64,000 bases of DNA from Rhipicephalus microplus. Lineage: Eukaryota; Arthropoda; Arachnida; Ixodida; Ixodidae. The stretch's first letter is position 1, and the number at the start of each line of letters is the position of its first letter. The notes beneath the pieces were generated by a model that worked only from the letters and a program-made list of their open reading frames with translations, had not been told where the DNA came from and did not search any database. This document shows, piece after piece, positions 47,862-59,260 of the stretch. A program made the translations under genes and the position numbers. The stretch covers positions 280,745,776-280,809,775 of the forward strand of contig NC_134710.1 of NCBI RefSeq assembly GCF_043290135.1. The letters are read 5' to 3'.

Positions 47862-48559
47862 CAGATTTATTAATTTATTTCATATACAGACACTTCAGGC
47901 CCTTCCCGTGCCCATGCAGGAGTGAAAACAAAGAAACACGTTGACAGAAATTCGACATACAATTTGACATTACGTCAGTGTTGCTTGACGTAATTTTAAA
48001 ATGTACAACACACATAAGAGGAAGCGTAAATATGCTTACACAATGGCGTGTAAGCATACAATACGGTATGCTTACAGTAAAGCAACACAATGATAATGTC
48101 TTCCAATTTCGAAACGACACTTTAACCAAAGCCTATATAACAAATACTCTAAAAAACACCTCTAATGGCACAGAGTTGCCCGTCTATTCAGGTAACATAT
48201 TCTAATAAGAAATTGCTCGAAGAAACAAAGAAAACTTATGCAAATAATTTAGGCTAATCAGTTCCCTAATAGTCTTACCGTGATGAATTCCCGCTGAGTG
48301 TTTGAAAGGCTCTTGAATGTAGTGTTTCCGCGACATATTGAAGTGACGGTAGTAAAGCTGATAGAGGAATTTTAATCTAGATATGACCCTACGCTGCTCG
48401 AAGGTTTGAAGGTTTGCTCGAGTGACGCGAATAGGTTACACTCGAGTGTAACCACATAAAGTGGTTACACTTGAGTGACGCGAATAAACTGAATGAATGA
48501 AGCGCAAAGCTAAATTTTCTACTCTTTAAATTTTACTTTTTCAGTGTTCTTCGTAAGGG

Positions 48560-50001
48560 CTCCAAATCACATCTGCATACTCCAACTTAGGTCGTACTTG
48601 CCTTAGTGCCTTATAAGCGTTTAATTTCACAGCAGAATGAGTACTGCGAAACTTTATTTTCAAAATGCCAATTTCTTAAGTGCACCCTGACAAATGTTAT
48701 CTATGTGTGTTTCCCAACAGAGGTTGCTTGTATGTATGACGCCTAAATATTTAAGCTTATCGGATCTGTTGAGCGTAGCATTACCTAAAAAATAGGTAAA
48801 GCCGAGAGACCTCTTTTTGTTCATGAATGTATTAAAATTTGATTTATTGATTGATATGTGGGGTTTAACGTCCCAAAACCCTTATATGATTATGAGAGAC
48901 GCCGTAGTGGAGGGCTCCGGAAATTTAGACCACCTGGGGTTCTTTAACGTGCACCCAAATCTGAGCACACGGGCCTACAACATTTCCGCCTCCATCGGAA
49001 ATGCAGCCGCCGCAGCCGGGATTCGAACCCGCGCCCTGCGGGTCAGCAGCCGAGTACCTTAGCCACTAGACCACCACGGCGGGGCTATTAAATTTTGTCG
49101 TAGTAGCATTTATTCTTAAACCCCACTTTGTACACCATGCCTCAATTGAGTGCAAGGCATTGTTTAATTTAATTTGGTCATCGCGGGTTTTAATAGCTGT
49201 GTATACCACGCAGTCGTCCGCAAATATTTTAAAATGAATCGGGGGTTCAACAGTAAGATAAATATCATTTATATATACTAAAAAAAGTAGAGGGTCCAGT
49301 ACAGAGTCCTGCGGGACTCCAGAGTACACATCCAACTCTTCAGAGATACACTCATTCATGGCGACACACCGTGTTCTATTTTTTAAATAACATACTATCC
49401 ATGCAACTACTTTTCGTTGAACGCCAATTGAGAGAAGTTTTATAATCAGATTGGGATGGGGGACGACATTGAATGCCTTTGACAAATCTAGAAATACAGC
49501 GTCAGTTTGACCACTAGGGTTTAGTGTACTAATTAAGTCATGAGTTATTCCAGATAGTTGGGTAACAGTTGACTAACCAGATCTAAAACCATGCTGTTTG
49601 GAATAAAGCAAATTGTTATATTTGAGGTGTGTAATGATAGCCTTCTAAATAATATGCTCGAAAAGTTTACAACAAGTACTCGTTAAGGAAACTGGTCTGT
49701 AGTTGCTAATGTCTAGACAAGAGCCAGATTTATGCACGGGAATAATTTTTGCCGAGCGACAATAATCAGGAATAGTCGAAGTGCGTAGGGACAAAGCGTA
49801 AATTTGATGCAGATATTTAGCTACCCATGCAGCATATCTACTTAAAAAAGTATTGGACAGTTGATCGGGGCTAGCTGATTTCTTCACGTCTAGTTTATGC
49901 AAAAAGCTGAGTACACCATCCTCTGTTATTTCTACTTCAGGCATAGGACAATCAAAAACGTATGACGGCAGCACTGCGTGCGAAGCTGTCCGCGTGAACA
50001 C
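48560..50001 (-). pseudogene. LINE reverse transcriptase, interrupted by stops and a SINE
   Basis: Fingers: KSASPDQLSNTFLSRY and SNYRPVSLTSTCCKLFEHII. TAG at 49645-49647 and another TAG near 49575 (FRSG-stop-STVTQ) interrupt one continuous frame. Palm: FLDLSKAFNVVPH, SGVPQDSVLDPLLFLVYIND and the catalytic FADDCVVY, so the active site is intact. The Ruka at 48842-49085 interrupts the frame after NATTTKFN; thumb motifs KLKYLGVIHTSNLCWETHID and RPKLEYADVIWSPYEEH follow. A small local inverted and direct duplication sits at 48417-48486. Confidence 0.88.
48842..49085 (-). mobile_element. Ruka-type SINE nested in the LINE
   Basis: Full-length copy on the minus strand with tRNA-like head at the high-coordinate end and GATTGAT-type tail at 48842-48855. 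A 12-bp target duplication with one mismatch flanks it (TATTAAAATTTG at 48830-48841, TATTAAATTTTG at 49086-49097). Confidence 0.93.
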
Positions 50002-50837
50002 AGCTTTTCTCTCCTCCTGGCCAATTGCGCCTCCTCATCGTGCGAAGAGGTAGAGGAGTGAGTGGATGAACAGGTATTGTTGGTGATGAAAATGTGGACA
50101 TCACAGTGAACCGTAAGAGGCAGAGCACCGCTAAGTACTGGACCAGAGAAGGGATGGTTTCTAGGAACTTCAAGGGTGCCTGTTACTTCTAGTGCTGTCG
50201 CTTTTGGCAATTTTGATCGTGATGACTTCATGAACTCGATGCGCGTGTTTGCTTGAAATGTTAAAGAAATCATCAGAGTTTGTTTAGGAGACCTATAAGC
50301 AAATACTTACAGAATTATGCTTTGTAGGCAAAGAACATAACCTGCTTACATCTTGTAGCTGCCACCTTACTGCAATGAGTTTGTAAGGTGGAGTACACAT
50401 ATTAAAGGAGCACTGACATCAAATCTCAAGATTGAGATGTACCGATTGTTCGATCACTTGGTATGCACAGGTCTTTTTGGCCAAATTTGAATGGCGTCCG
50501 TCGCATCAAAGTTTTTTGATTTCGACGCCAATTAGTGTAGAAAAGCTTGGAGAAAAAAAAACAAAAAATAGACTGCCCTGCAACAACGACACAAGTTCTA
50601 TGTGTTCGATGTGATACATTCCACAAATACCATCTTGAGTGACGATACACTAGTAAAGATGACGTCGACGATCTCTGAGTGTATTTGGAGCTGACTCCTA
50701 GCCATGCTCTCACTAGTGGCTCTCCTTGCTGTGTGTGTGCGATTATCGTGTCGCATCGAATGATTTGCGTTGTGCTCCACTGCATGTGAGTATCATTATC
50801 TATTGCGACAGTACGTGCCAGGATATCGGGGAACCAC

Positions 50838-51155
50838 TGTTTAGTAAGAACATGCACATCGAGTTGCGGAAAAAGCGGAAAGTGCGTGGCGTTTCATGGC
50901 ATTCCAAGCCCCGAACCTTAACACAGCCAATGGGTTGACTTCGTACTCGCCGGACAGATAGACTGGACACCTGTGAAGAACAGCCGCATTTTCTCTCTTC
51001 ACTTAGCGTTGAGCTGATACAGGGTGAATCCTGTGTTGGCGAACCCGTTTGGTTTTACTGGCAATACGAGGCCTCTTCTCGAGGCCGGGGTTATTCCTAC
51101 CGTGTGCCCTGCTTCAGCTGAAAGCAGCGATTCACTCGTCAAATGTCCGCGGCAT
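50838..51155 (+). pseudogene. Degenerate THAP domain
   Basis: THAP domains are C2CH zinc fingers that bind DNA, often at the N terminus of transposases. One frame reads CLVRTC (C-x4-C ligand pair), then GKCVAFHGIPSPEP, a TAA, HSQWVDFVLAGQIDWTPVK, NSRIFSLHLALS, a TGA, and RPLLEAGVIPTVCP. This follows THAP order: Cys pair, FHxxP, conserved Trp, WxP, CxxH and the AVPTIF box. The third Cys is Phe here (FSLH), so zinc binding would be lost even without the stops. No ATG was found in a suitable place. Host THAP origin is possible but the TTAA/TIR frame favours a transposon. Confidence 0.7.
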
Positions 51156-51219
51156 GAGGTGTGAAGTTTGTGTTCCTGAGCTCCGACAGTACGGCCTGGA
51201 CTGATAAATACATTGAATT

Positions 51220-51460
51220 GATTGATTGATTTGTGGGGTTTAACGCCCCAAAACCACCATTTGATTATGAGAGACGCCGTAGTGGAGGGCTCCGAAAATT
51301 TTGATCACCTGGGGTTCTTTAACGTGCACCCAAATCTGAGTACACGGGCCTACAACATATCCGCCTCCATCGGAAATGCAGCCGCCACAGCCGGGAATTG
51401 AACCCGCGACCTGCGGGTCAGCAGCCGAGTACCTTAGCCACTAGACCACCGCGGCGGGGC
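51220..51460 (-). mobile_element. Ruka-type SINE nested in the Kolobok-like element
   Basis: Full-length on the minus strand, head at 51460 and ATTGATTGATT tail at 51220. A 14-bp target duplication with one mismatch flanks it (AAATACATTGAATT at 51206-51219 and AAATACACTGAATT at 51461-51474). Confidence 0.93.
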
Positions 51461-51935
51461 AAATACACTGAATTTAACGCGGAGCTTGTCAAGTAAGGAT
51501 CGTCGCGAATCACGGCGATACCCAATTACAGCTCATTGTCATCCTCAATACCCGATGTTGACCGCGATGACGGCTATGACAAAAATTATGGTGACAGAAG
51601 CATGTATACGCCTTCATAAACATGGCTGGACTAACTGACTGTACGTGCGCTTCTAGCAGACGAAACGCCAGTGTGACGTCAGCGTTTTTTGTGAAGGCGG
51701 CATCAGCTGTGCAGCGGCCTCGATGTGGCCACGAGGTTGCGCTGCCTGCACCTAAATTCGGTGGGCTTTCCACCCATTTTGAACCACGTTCGATAGCGAA
51801 TAAATTTATCAATATTACAGATACTCATTGTCACTCAGATTCGTTTTAGGTCGTTAATCGCTACTAAGGAGTCGATAGCTACTCGTTGACGCAAAAATAT
51901 CGAGATGAGTAAATTTGATGTCAGTGCTTCTTTAA

Positions 51936-54900
51936 GAATGAAAAAAAAGACTGAAATTGACTGTCTTAGTGGTTCAATGTCAGCAATCTCATACCTTCGA
52001 AAAATATACTGAACTCCTAATACGGCTGTAACAAAACCATTCACAATGAATCTGTCGTAATGAAAGGCAAAAGATTCATATCTGTCACCTTTATTATTAC
52101 AGGAACAGGCTGAGCTGCTGCACTTTGCAAGTTTGCATGCTTCTGAGAGGCGGGTGGACATCTACTGGTGGTCACAACTTTACAAGCAGTGTAGAATAGT
52201 TCATTCAGATGCTTTATTTGCATGTTACGATGAGAGGGGTTTTTAAAACAAACAAAACTGACGTCACTTTGCCCTCTATTGCTGAAAAACACTCAGAATA
52301 GTTGTGATGCAGGTGTTACTATATGCCTCTTTCTTTTAAGCAAATAGATTGCCTACCCAGTGTTTTAAGTTGATTTTCAATAACTTATAAATGCTCTTAA
52401 CATTTTAGCGACTGCACAAATAATGTATGTTTAAAGCATGTCATGGCAGACATGAATACACTTGGTAGTGTGCTTGAATAATGCACAAGAACTAATATAC
52501 CGAATATAACATGCAGCGTGCACCTAAATGCCTCCAAAAGCATGGTAAATATACATCGACAGATTTTGCTTCTTTCCAACTAAACATTGTGACTTATTTA
52601 GTATGTGAGAACAAAGACCTTCTACAATTTTTAGCTCATCTCATTACTTGGTGGTCAAAAAAAGCATCAGTAATATATCCTACCCTTTTCAGCCCATTCA
52701 TCTCTCTGAAACCCTGCATTTTGTTCGTCTTCATTTTGTGAGTCATTGCTTTTCCTTAGGTGTGCTTGTGTGTGTGTGCATGCGTGTTCAGAAGGGGGTA
52801 CACACCACCTGTCACTGCATGTGGTGTGTATATTTTCTATTGTTTGTTGCAAAAGATGCCTTGTAGTCTGAAGCTGGCTGAATGAATCAGTGTTAGAATG
52901 GGCCCTTGTAGTGCTTTCAAGTAAGATATGTCTCGCAGAATCAATCATTCTGCCACTTGAAAGAGGGATGTCCACACGATGTGGGGTTGAATGCGCGAGC
53001 GCGTTGCGTCTCGGACATCGAGACGCACCGCGCTTCCCATCGCCTGTCACCGCCTCCTGCCCTGCACCTCATCAGCGTTGGTCGGGCCCTCTATCTCATC
53101 GTGAGGTTTTGGAACTTTACGCTTTGAACTCGCGTTTGTTGTTTTCCTCATTCGGTCAAACACTCTTGTCAATGAATTCCCTTACTTTTTTTCTTCTAGT
53201 TCAGTGTTGTAGGTTTTTTTTTTTGTGTTCGTCATGAACGTCGTGTGTGTCTTTTACCACGTCGTCTCTCAGAGTCTATTTTCTCTTGGCATCGTACGCA
53301 AGATAAACGTGACAAACCTAGTCCTGAACATTTTCATTACAAGGAGATGTCCGCTACAATGAAAGTACTTTTTTCAAGCACACCGCGAAAAGAAACCGAA
53401 TTTATAAGAACGGTTAAAATGCCATGAAACCATTTAGGTTTACCAGTTCGCTTAACGTTCCATTGTGTTATAATGCAAGAAGTACGCGCACAGACACAAA
53501 GACACAAAGTCAAAATCACGCGCATACCTTGGGATATTCTAATCTCTGACTGTGTTACCAGTAATATACACGCAGTTTCGAAAATTGTCCCTTGAATACC
53601 CGACGTAGCAATAGCAAGGTGATAGAAAACAGCAACAAGGCTTGCATTATTGACGCTGCATACACGATAGGCATTCGTCAGCTGCCAGTTGTCACTCTTT
53701 GTTCTCACGGTTCATAAAAGTTTTCTTTTAGGATCGCTTGGAAAAAAAACGCCTTTCATTCATTTCTAGAATGGTTCGTACACTGTGGCACGCAGGACAG
53801 AGTCACCTTGCGGGACTTGCGACGAATCAGATGGGCGTCAAGGCAGCAGGCACCGCGTGCAAGTTTAAACAAGCGTGGCGTGTGCCAAAAATGGTGGACG
53901 CGCGCGGCGAAGCAGCGTCGACCCTTTCAAAGAATGACCGTGACTTTGAACGGGGGCGGGTGCATTGAGGCACTCCTAGAATCACTGTATATACAGTACC
54001 TCTAGGAACTTCATGTATATTTGTAAGTCGTAACGAACTGCAGCGCCTTCTAACGGCTGTCTGCAAAGCTCGAGAGCAAGCACTGCACATGTGTGCCTTT
54101 TTTACCTCCTAGCTCTCTGGTTCGCCTTCTTCAGCAGCGCGCCCCCCGGAACGCCAAAAGAAGCGCATGGTGTCACTCTTGCTGACACTGCAGAAGTACC
54201 GAGGGATGATATCGTGACAGACAATTTCTTCTGGTAGTGCTCAGTGCGTGCAACAATCGGCGCTTTAGTCTCAGGCACTCCACTGCGAAAACAAACATGC
54301 ATGCAGCGTCAGTTTTTCGAATATGCATCTTTGCATTGAAGGTACTAAAATGTTTTCATTTGTGGAAGACATGCACGCTGGAATTTTTCGCTCCCTATTC
54401 AAAAAACATCCATCATAGGAATGGTGGATTCCACCAACAACCATTGTAGTGGACTATGGTGTTGGAAATATTGGTGGCACGTGATTTATTTTGGCGTATG
54501 GTGGATGCTTGACTGCCAGCAATGGTCGAGCATGAGACGGTGTCAGAACCACCATACCTAGCTGTCACTAAAACATAAAAATAATTGTATAAAAAGCAAT
54601 GTGAAAATCACCGTTAAAAAAAGCAAGCGATCTGGAGAACTCGATTTTGCAACCTTCGGATCCCCAAGTGGACACACTCACCACTACGCCATGCTGACAA
54701 GTGCAAAGCTCACTGTGAAAAGACTAGTGGGCTTACTAACGCACCGTTCAACTTCAGTAGTTTATATCACTTACTCGACATAGACGGCATCTGAACCTAC
54801 TAATGAAATATGCACATTTATTGAACACAGACAGCTGCTGCCTGAAACCATTGCCACTGTGATATTGAACCAGCGATATGTTTTTGTTACAATTCATAAC

Positions 54901-55128
54901 TGCAAGAAAAAAATAAAACAAGTGGACTGAGGAGCAGGTACACTTTACCGGCGGTTACTGCAAAGTTTATTATCTGTTTCTCGCTCGTACCGAAGGGCAA
55001 CATCTGCTCAGGCTTTATATGACGCCTCTAGGCTAAATCTATAGATACGCCCACACAACTGATTGAATACTATGATATTTTTCGCGCAACGTACAGCGCA
55101 GTCAAGCCAGCGCGCTGATAGCTATCTA
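51936..55128 (+). other. Unassigned region
   Basis: No coding or element signature was recognised in these 3.2 kb. Small structural features are a hairpin GCGTCTCG at 53006-53013 with its complement at 53019-53026, a 34-bp palindrome at 53974-54007, and a TGGTGG/CCACCA-rich stretch at about 54420-54560. Confidence 0.4.
53974..54007 (+). repeat. 34-bp imperfect palindrome
   Basis: TCCTAGA and ACTGTAT on the left mirror ATACAGT and TCTAGGA on the right; only the three bases between the blocks do not match. It lies directly after a GC-rich stretch at 53870-53965 and is not part of a recognised element. Confidence 0.85.
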
Positions 55129-55370
55129 GCCCCACCGCGGTGGTCTAGTGGCTAAGGTACTCGGCTGCTGACTCGCGGGTCGCGGTATTGAATGGTGGCT
55201 GCGGCGGCTGCATTTCCGGTGAAAGTTGAAATGTTGTAGGCCCGTTTGCTCAGAGTTGGGTGCACGTTAAAGAACGCCGGGTATCAAAAATTTCTGAAGC
55301 CTTCCACTACGGCGTCTCTCGTAATCATATCGTGTTTTGCGACGTTAAACCCTGCATATAAATCTATCAA
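55129..55370 (+). mobile_element. Ruka-type SINE, diverged copy
   Basis: The head contains box A TGGTCTAGTGG, while the box B region is damaged (GCGGTATTGAATGG). The body with GTTAAAGAACG and CCACTACGGCGTCTCTC and the ATCTATCAATCT tail are present. No clear target duplication was found. It is the most diverged of the four full-length copies. Confidence 0.9.
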
Positions 55371-56639
55371 TCTAATAGATCTCTCGTTATTAAAAAAATA
55401 CTTAACGGTTTGACCAAAACGAATGCAGTGGGCTGGTCAAATTGTGCCATCATATTGGTTCAGAAAGCATACGAATTGACATGTCTGTGTTCTGGCATGA
55501 AAGCCAGAGAAGTGCCGGCGAGTGCGACCGGCGGCTGTCGGTGAGGGGAGGCGTACGTTTGCTAAAAGTGCTGGAACCGCGTCGCATCGATGTTTGTCGC
55601 TTCTTCCGCAGACACCGCACAAAATAAATATGCTTCATTTAGGGTAAATAATGCCACACTTGTGCTGTATTGTCATTCTTACTCGTAAAAATTGTATCTT
55701 ATGATACCCCTAAAACACCGATAACACTTGTACGAGTTTGGTCGGCAGGCCTAATCTTGGCAGCAAATAATGGCGTTATAACAGAAGAAGAGAAGTATCA
55801 CTCACTTGGGCTCGTCTCGACGCATGTCGATGGTAAACGTTCATGCATTTTAGCGTCGCCCACACTTTATAAACTTAAAAGGACGGCTCAAGTAATTGAT
55901 GCGGAAGAATTGACAGAGTTGCGTTCCTAGCGTGGCAACATCAAGTGACCGCTGTATTCTGGTCTACCGCTGAAGGGACTATTATGAAATAGAGGCCATT
56001 TATTTCTCGACAACTGTGCGACGATGTAACACAATTACTGTCACGGCTCACAGTGACACCTTAAGTCTTCTAAACATCCCAAAAAAACAACACATCGCGC
56101 ATGTCAAACCTAAGTAAGTACGTGCACGAAATGTAAACATTTACGACTGTATTCTACGCTCCACGAAATTGGAGTGTTGTTGACACCACAGGCGTATTAA
56201 AAATCACGTGCTAAAAAGCGCAATGACCGGCGTTGCTTTCATTCAACCGTAAACATATTTTTCTGCGCATTCGAGAGTTCAACACCACAAATAACTGATT
56301 TTGGATACTTCCATGTGCTTTTTTTATCATGCCACCATCAATCAAGCTTGTTCATCAAGCCTTCCACCAAACACGTTTCGTATCGTCACCCTAAGCTGGC
56401 AATTTCTGCTGTCAACACCATTGGCTCGCCAGCAACACCGCCATGCGCTACGATTTTTTCTACTCTCGCCATCATCAGCCATTAGGACGACTACTGCTAC
56501 CACCATGTCTACTATTATTTCCACCATATCGACCAACGATTCAAGCACACAAGATTTAAAGTTTTCAATAGCTCTGTGCTCTGTGGCAGTGTCTTGCGGA
56601 GCATCTAGAACTAATGCGTAGAATACGGCAGGCACCGAG
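55371..56639 (+). other. Unassigned region
   Basis: Several short open frames occur on both strands (for example 55670-55930), none with a recognisable domain or supporting splice context. Confidence 0.4.
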
Positions 56640-56789
56640 CACTAGTAGTGTAAATTGCGTGTTTTCATTACAACCGCCCGGTTCGGTGCTACTGGCATTT
56701 CGGTACGTGCGCTGTTGAAGAGAGTGAACGAGAAGGCTGGTAGGTAAAAAAGGATGTGAGTGCGCAGTGCACGACCTCGAGCTCCGCAG

Positions 56790-58245
56790 GCAGCACGTTA
56801 GAAGGCGCTGCAGAACAGGTTGACACGCGCTTCCACGGTACGCAAAGTCTTTACCGCCACTGTACATGGCAATCTTGCCGGTCAAAGTTACAATCATGCG
56901 CTCAGTCAAGCTGTTTGTTTAAGGATGGTAAGGGGACAAGTTCTGATAGTCAGACCCACAAAAACACAACAGTTCCTGGACAACATCTGCTGTAAACTGC
57001 CATCCCTGGTCACTATAATCAGGACACAAAAATGGCACAGCTTGCAAAGTACTGATTTGCATTTTCCAGAGCTTGGGCTAGTAGAAACGCTGGTGAACTC
57101 GGTGCATTGTCCGAGCAAAGCCTAGGTGACCTGATTTTATGTCATTCTTAAAGGCGCGGTGATCTCGCGTCTAAGGTTCTGGGGCACGGCGAGAAGAAGA
57201 GCACCTTCAGCGGTATAGTTCTTCTTGAACAGTAAGCCTGCGGATATTGTGAAAGGTGAACTCCGTGCTGCTGATGGAGCGGGATGAAGAAGCGTCATCA
57301 AGAAAGGGTTTATTTAGTTCATGTTCATGCTTGAAGGCCATGGCATCGAGAAACTTCATTGATATCGCAAAAAAAGTATTCATTCAAGTCATATTGCCCA
57401 TCTTTGGTGCTTGCTGATGGAAGCCTAGATAAACAGTCTACACTGGTGTGACAGTGATCACTCTTGTACGTGAGGGAGAAATGGTATTCTTGTAGCCGCA
57501 ATCCGCAGCTAACTATCCGGCTGGTAGGGTCTCGTAGTCCAACCAACCAGAAAAGTGAATGGTGATCGGTGACTATTCTCAAGATGCTGCCGCACAAGTA
57601 TGGTCGAAACTTCAGAATGGCAAACACAACCGCGAGGTATTCTATTTCGGTGATGGTATAGTTCGGTTATGTCTTGGTCAGTGTACGGCTTGCATAGGCG
57701 ATGACCTGTTAGCATCCACTATGTAGCTCTATAAGTACCGCGCCAATGCACACAACACTAACATCGGTGTATAGTTCAGTTGGTACCTCAGGATCAAAAT
57801 GGCGTAAAACTAAAACACGGGTCAGTAAAAACTTTAGCTCGCACAGCGCCTACTCAGCAGTCTATGCAAAAGGTTCCTCCTTGTGTAGCAGAGATGCGAG
57901 TGGATGACCTATCTTGATGAAATGGTGGGAATATGAGCGAAGCCCTGAGAAACTACGGAGGTCTGTCACCGTCTTTAGTTGCTCAAAGTCACCGACGGCG
58001 GCTAGCTTTTGAGAGTCGAGACGGATGCCTTCTTTGTCGACAATAAAACCCAGGACAAGGATGTGACGCTCACCAAATGAACATTTTTAGAGTTATGGAT
58101 AAATTCTGCATGGCAGTTATAGACGAAAAAAACTTCAAGCCGTTGGTTGTGCTTGTGGTTTGTCTTGCGGCAAATGACCACATCACCAAGGTAGCACATA
58201 CATACGCTGCGGTCAGACGCCCAAGACACATTCCTAGGCATGTAC
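56790..58245 (-). pseudogene. Gypsy RT (C-terminal half), RNase H and integrase relic
   Basis: The catalytic box near 58190 reads YLGDVVI (YLDD expected, one Asp lost to Gly). LVLGFIVDKEGIRLD, LRSFSGLRSY and HHFIKI follow, then RNase H sequence with [21 protein letters not shown] and TDHHSLFWLVGLRDP (about 57520-57630) and VDCLSRLPS. Integrase begins near 57220 (NYTAEGALLLLAVPQNLRRE), with a YHP-stop-TNSLTERM block near 56915-56880 that corresponds to the catalytic Glu region. Stops and shifts occur throughout. Confidence 0.78.
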
Positions 58246-58254
58246 TATTGAGGT

Positions 58255-59255
58255 GGTAGATAAAAAGAGGTAGTATGGGCAGGTGGTTGCCAGTGTGTGG
58301 TGTCCTGTTTGTGATGCTGGTATGCATGATCTCGTGCTGGGCGTTGTGGACGACGTCTGTAGTACTTTGCGATGTGTCTTTGAAGACCACAATTGAAGCA
58401 GACAGATGCGCTGCGCTGGTGGTCGTTGTTGTAGTACACACGTATCCGGGTAATTACGTAATCAGAAGCCACTCACCGAAGCAGCATGCACTGCTGACGC
58501 AGAAAGCTCGTCCCCTGAGGTGGCTGTGCCATGGTGCCCTCCACATAGGCGTCATCGAAAATTGGGTGGTTGGTGTACGCAGGTCGTGACCAGAAGACCA
58601 GTACGTTCAGACAACGCTCATTCAATGCACACGTGTGACACACGCAGCTGTCACTTCTGCCTTGGAAGTGAGCCAGTCCATCGCACACAACTCACCCTAT
58701 CATAGCGGCAAGGTTGTCAGAACAAGAGACGTCTATACTTGTGACGTTGTTTAGGCAGGCAAACTTGGGAAATATCTATTGCGCTTTCAGAGCTTCAAAC
58801 GCACGGCAGTGACGTCTCAAGTTGGATGGCTTTGTGACGTCTTCGTTAGAGATGAGAAAGTTGTTAAAGCCTTCGGCAATTCCTTTGAGCAGATGCCCTA
58901 CTCTTTCCCGTCTGTCATGTTTGGGTTCACAATTCCGCAGAGCTTCACGATCTCTGTGATAAAGCTAGCTTGTACACGTCTCTCGACGTAACTGTGCACG
59001 TCGCGAAACTGTCTGCTCGGCTTATTTTCTTTGTCGAGAGCGAATCACAAAAGTACTTATGAATCTTATGGACGAAGGTCTACCAAGTTGTCAACATTGC
59101 CTCATTTTTGTTAAAGCACAGAAGTGCAGTTTCGGTGATGTACACAACAACTACAGTGAGTTGTGCAGGGGCATCTCATTCATTGAGACGGCTAATCCTC
59201 TGATAGCGCTCCAGACAGTCATCGGCGTCCTCATACTCTCTTCCTGAGAAAGTGC
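58255..59255 (-). pseudogene. Gypsy gag relic with damaged CCHC knuckle
   Basis: On the minus strand EEYEDADDCLERYQRISRL (about 59240-59180) and LLCFNKNEAMLTTW match the capsid-like part of tick Gypsy gag. The knuckle CFNCGLQRHIAKYY near 58390-58350 has lost its last Cys (Tyr instead). Frame changes and stops are present near 59050-58700. Confidence 0.75.
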
Positions 59256-59260
59256 ACTGA

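Larger units (their letters stand above)
47862..50010 (-). mobile_element. CR1/Jockey-like LINE, 5'-truncated, with nested Ruka
   Basis: The RT starts near 50001 and the 3' untranslated end reaches 47862-47930, where the minus strand shows GGGCCTGAAGTGTCTGTATA followed by an A/T-rich tail. The element is dead (in-frame stops, Ruka insertion). Its endonuclease is missing, so the 5' end lies at about 50010-50020. Confidence 0.85.
50406..51931 (+). mobile_element. Kolobok-like DNA transposon remnant (TTAA target, inverted ends, THAP relic)
   Basis: TTAA flanks the element on both sides (50402-50405 and 51932-51935). The ends are inverted: AGGAGCACTGACATCAAAT at the left, and the reverse complement of the right end reads AGAAGCACTGACATCAAAT, 19 of 21 bases matching over the full repeat. 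Inside is a degenerate THAP zinc-finger domain. From established knowledge, TTAA duplications combined with a THAP-bearing transposase define the Kolobok superfamily. No catalytic transposase core was recognised, so the copy is internally deleted and non-autonomous. Without the Ruka insertion it would be about 1.27 kb. Confidence 0.7.
56640..59260 (-). mobile_element. Decayed Ty3/Gypsy element with internal deletion
   Basis: From the high end on the minus strand: gag, CCHC knuckle, then directly the RT catalytic region, RNase H and integrase. Protease and the N-terminal half of RT are missing at a junction near 58245-58255. No LTRs could be recognised. Numerous stops and shifts mark an old copy. 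Confidence 0.8.

Noticed and set aside
50041..50273. Coding frame on the minus strand upstream of the LINE RT
   Set aside because: No endonuclease motif is visible, and the LINE similarity ends near 50010.
55670..55930. Open frame of 86 codons
   Set aside because: No domain, no upstream start context and no similarity I can name; its length is expected by chance in this sequence.
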